A stretch of DNA of 64,000 nucleotides. It comes from Syngnathus acus (Eukaryota; Chordata; Actinopteri; Syngnathiformes; Syngnathidae). The notes under the pieces were generated by a model. It saw only the letters and a list, made by a program, of their open reading frames with translations. It did no database searches and was not told the origin of the DNA. Where the stretch lies: positions 6,138,001-6,202,000 of the forward strand of contig NC_051099.1 of the NCBI RefSeq assembly GCF_901709675.1, in the 5' to 3' direction. How positions within the stretch are numbered: the first letter of the stretch is position 1; each line of letters begins with the position of its first letter. Positions 62,283 through 64,000 of the stretch are shown here, one piece after another. Both the position numbers and the translations under genes were made by a program.

Positions 62283-63240
62283 TCCAATCGGTGCCAGCCT
62301 CCCCGCTCCCCCCTCAGCCGGGGGCTCAAAGGTCACGTATTTTGTACCCGACTCCAACTGAAGGTCCGCTGCCCTTCCCATAGGTGTCCTCCTAGACGGC
62401 TAACTTTGCTTTTGAATCTCCACGAGGGACTCTCAAAAAGAACTACTAACACCAACTAACAGTTACGGCCGGCTGATGCTGGGTTCTGGAGGTTCGCAGC
62501 CAAATGTATTGATTATTTGTGTGGAGCAAAAAGATCTGAGTCCATGACGCCGAGGACTACGTGTCTCATACACACACACATGCTGAAGTTGTTTGAATAT
62601 TACTGACCATTTGGAGGACTTCCAGTTCAGTTTATTATTCTTATGCTATCGTTTACCCTTTGTATGTTTCTCTAATAATGATTGGCAATTGTCCTCTAAA
62701 AGAAGATATAACACTTTATATAGCGCATTTTACTTCTCCATTATCTCAACATGTATCGCGCTCTGAGAGTATATTGTCAAGTCAGGTCGACCCAAATGAA
62801 CCATTTGCTCTTACCCCGCATTGCAAATAGAGAATGTTTGCTATTTAAAAAGATTTAACATATTTTTTCTATATAGGTATATTGACATCTCATTGAAAAG
62901 ATGATAAAACATAAATTCTATGTACTACGGCTGTGTAGTATTATTTACAGAAGTCAGTTATATATACCAGACAGTCAAATTTAAGAAGAATGAGACAATC
63001 GCTCAATCATGAAAAAAAAATTAATACATTTAATAAAGTTTGAGTACAGAAAGAATTAAAGTTAAGTATGAATGTGCTGAATGAATATGAAATAATGGTG
63101 TCAATAAGAGGAAATGGGAAAAGCAAAATATACTCATTGTTTAATATTATTATTGTTGTATTGGGTGACTGGATGATTGGCACTCCAGTTGAAGTCAGTC
63201 TTTGCATTTTATGCGCATTTCATGAATAAAATCACTCCCG
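62283..63240 (+). other. dscaml1: dscaml1 3' UTR (extent inferred)
   Basis: Non-coding AT-rich sequence follows the stop codon. AATAAA words at 63032-63037 and 63225-63230 are candidate poly(A) signals; the second is followed by GT-rich sequence. Confidence 0.5.
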
Positions 63241-64000
63241 AACTTCAGCCCAGTGTCTGTAACCAGCAGCTACTGCTGTCGTCATGGCAACCAAGCTCCC
63301 CATTAAGCCTAGTAGAAGGAATCTCAGTAATGATGTGAACGAGATAAAATATTCTAACGTTGGAAAATGTTTGTCAGTCAAGTTAGCAAATCATCAGTCT
63401 ATGAATATCCTTCTTGATGTCCCGTCTGAGGTACTGTAAACGTTCCACAAATGTGTACATTCACACAAGAAGCTACTGGAATGTCCCTCTGAAGCATCTC
63501 CGTGATAGCTTTATATTTTATTTTCTATGTTTGTGTCAAGGAGAGTTGATTTGTTGTTTTGTCTGAGTTTGTTTGGGCTTTCATGAAAATGTCGATTCTA
63601 AAGTCATGTACGTGGCCTGTCCGCCAAAACAAATCAGGGACTCGTAGCTCTTTTGGTCACGCAAACTGCTATTACAATATGTACATAAAAAGTGGAGTGG
63701 GGTGTGAATGTCGGAGTAATGCATTCCCCTTTGACACCCCCCCCCCCCCAACCCCCACATGGATGAAATCAAGTTAAAATATCCTTACCCCACAACCATA
63801 TTAGATGCAGCATCTGCTACCTTTGTCAGTGTTGTTTATAGATGAAGTCTTGTACATAAAACACAGTTTTGTATGAAGAGCTATTTTCGTCAGAATGGTT
63901 AAGGGGACATGTCACGGTTGAATCCTCCAGTTTCAAGAATTGAAATAAGAGTCAAACATATGGTATATTACTTCTGAATGGGCAAAACATTTTTCTTTCC
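63241..64000. other. 3' flank of dscaml1, no gene seen
   Basis: It may be a longer 3' UTR or intergenic. It contains a C run at about 63738-63749 and no supported coding frame. Confidence 0.4.

Noticed and set aside
61919-62383. Long alternative frames in the dscaml1 last exon
   Set aside because: Shadows caused by high GC content; the in-phase dscaml1 frame explains the region.
1-64000. CRISPR arrays, bacterial operons or viral genes
   Set aside because: None seen; the window is vertebrate chromosomal DNA with spliced genes, and repeats are simple or transposon-derived.

Overview
This is a window of a compact teleost genome, probably a percomorph: short GT-AG introns, fish-type olfactory receptors, a fish-type beta-defensin, CA/GT and poly-C tracts, and fish interspersed repeats. 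The species cannot be named from the sequence. All gene models below were assembled by reading splice sites and checking codon phase by hand. Family names come from remembered vertebrate proteins, not from a search.

Layout. 1-6.0 kb: no supported coding gene; a CpG-rich block at 3.9-4.9 kb looks like a promoter. 6.07-9.0 kb (+): a seven-exon DGAT2-family acyltransferase, best fit mogat3. 9.1-14.9 kb (-): srrt (Ars2), 19 coding exons, tail to tail with mogat3; both genes also lie in human 7q22.1. 15.8-19.9 kb (-): rnf167, a PA-TM-RING-H2 ubiquitin ligase. 20.5-21.0 kb (-): a complete three-exon beta-defensin directly upstream of rnf167. 22.4-26.0 kb (+): two intact one-coding-exon olfactory receptors, each with its own 5' non-coding exon. 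27.2-30.3 kb: an orphan third receptor promoter and exon, fused to a second copy of the rnf167-promoter plus beta-defensin block. In that copy the last defensin exon is missing and hAT-like transposon sequence sits in its place.

31.5-63.3 kb (+): dscaml1, complete in 33 coding exons (2,044 codons). It has a signal peptide, nine Ig domains, four FN3, a tenth Ig, two FN3, a transmembrane helix and a long cytoplasmic tail ending in a PDZ ligand. Its first and third introns are long and hold AT-rich, homeodomain-site-rich blocks that look like conserved enhancers, a MITE and many simple repeats.

Most interesting points: (i) the duplicated defensin/rnf167-promoter block, where one defensin copy is complete and the other decapitated at its 3' end; (ii) the second rnf167 first exon with an intact donor, which could act as a distant alternative promoter with the receptor genes nested antisense in its intron; (iii) the orphan receptor promoter marking a deleted gene and a recombination breakpoint; (iv) a 90-bp stop-free, frame-preserving intron inside Ig10 of dscaml1; (v) a GC-AG intron in the dscaml1 tail.
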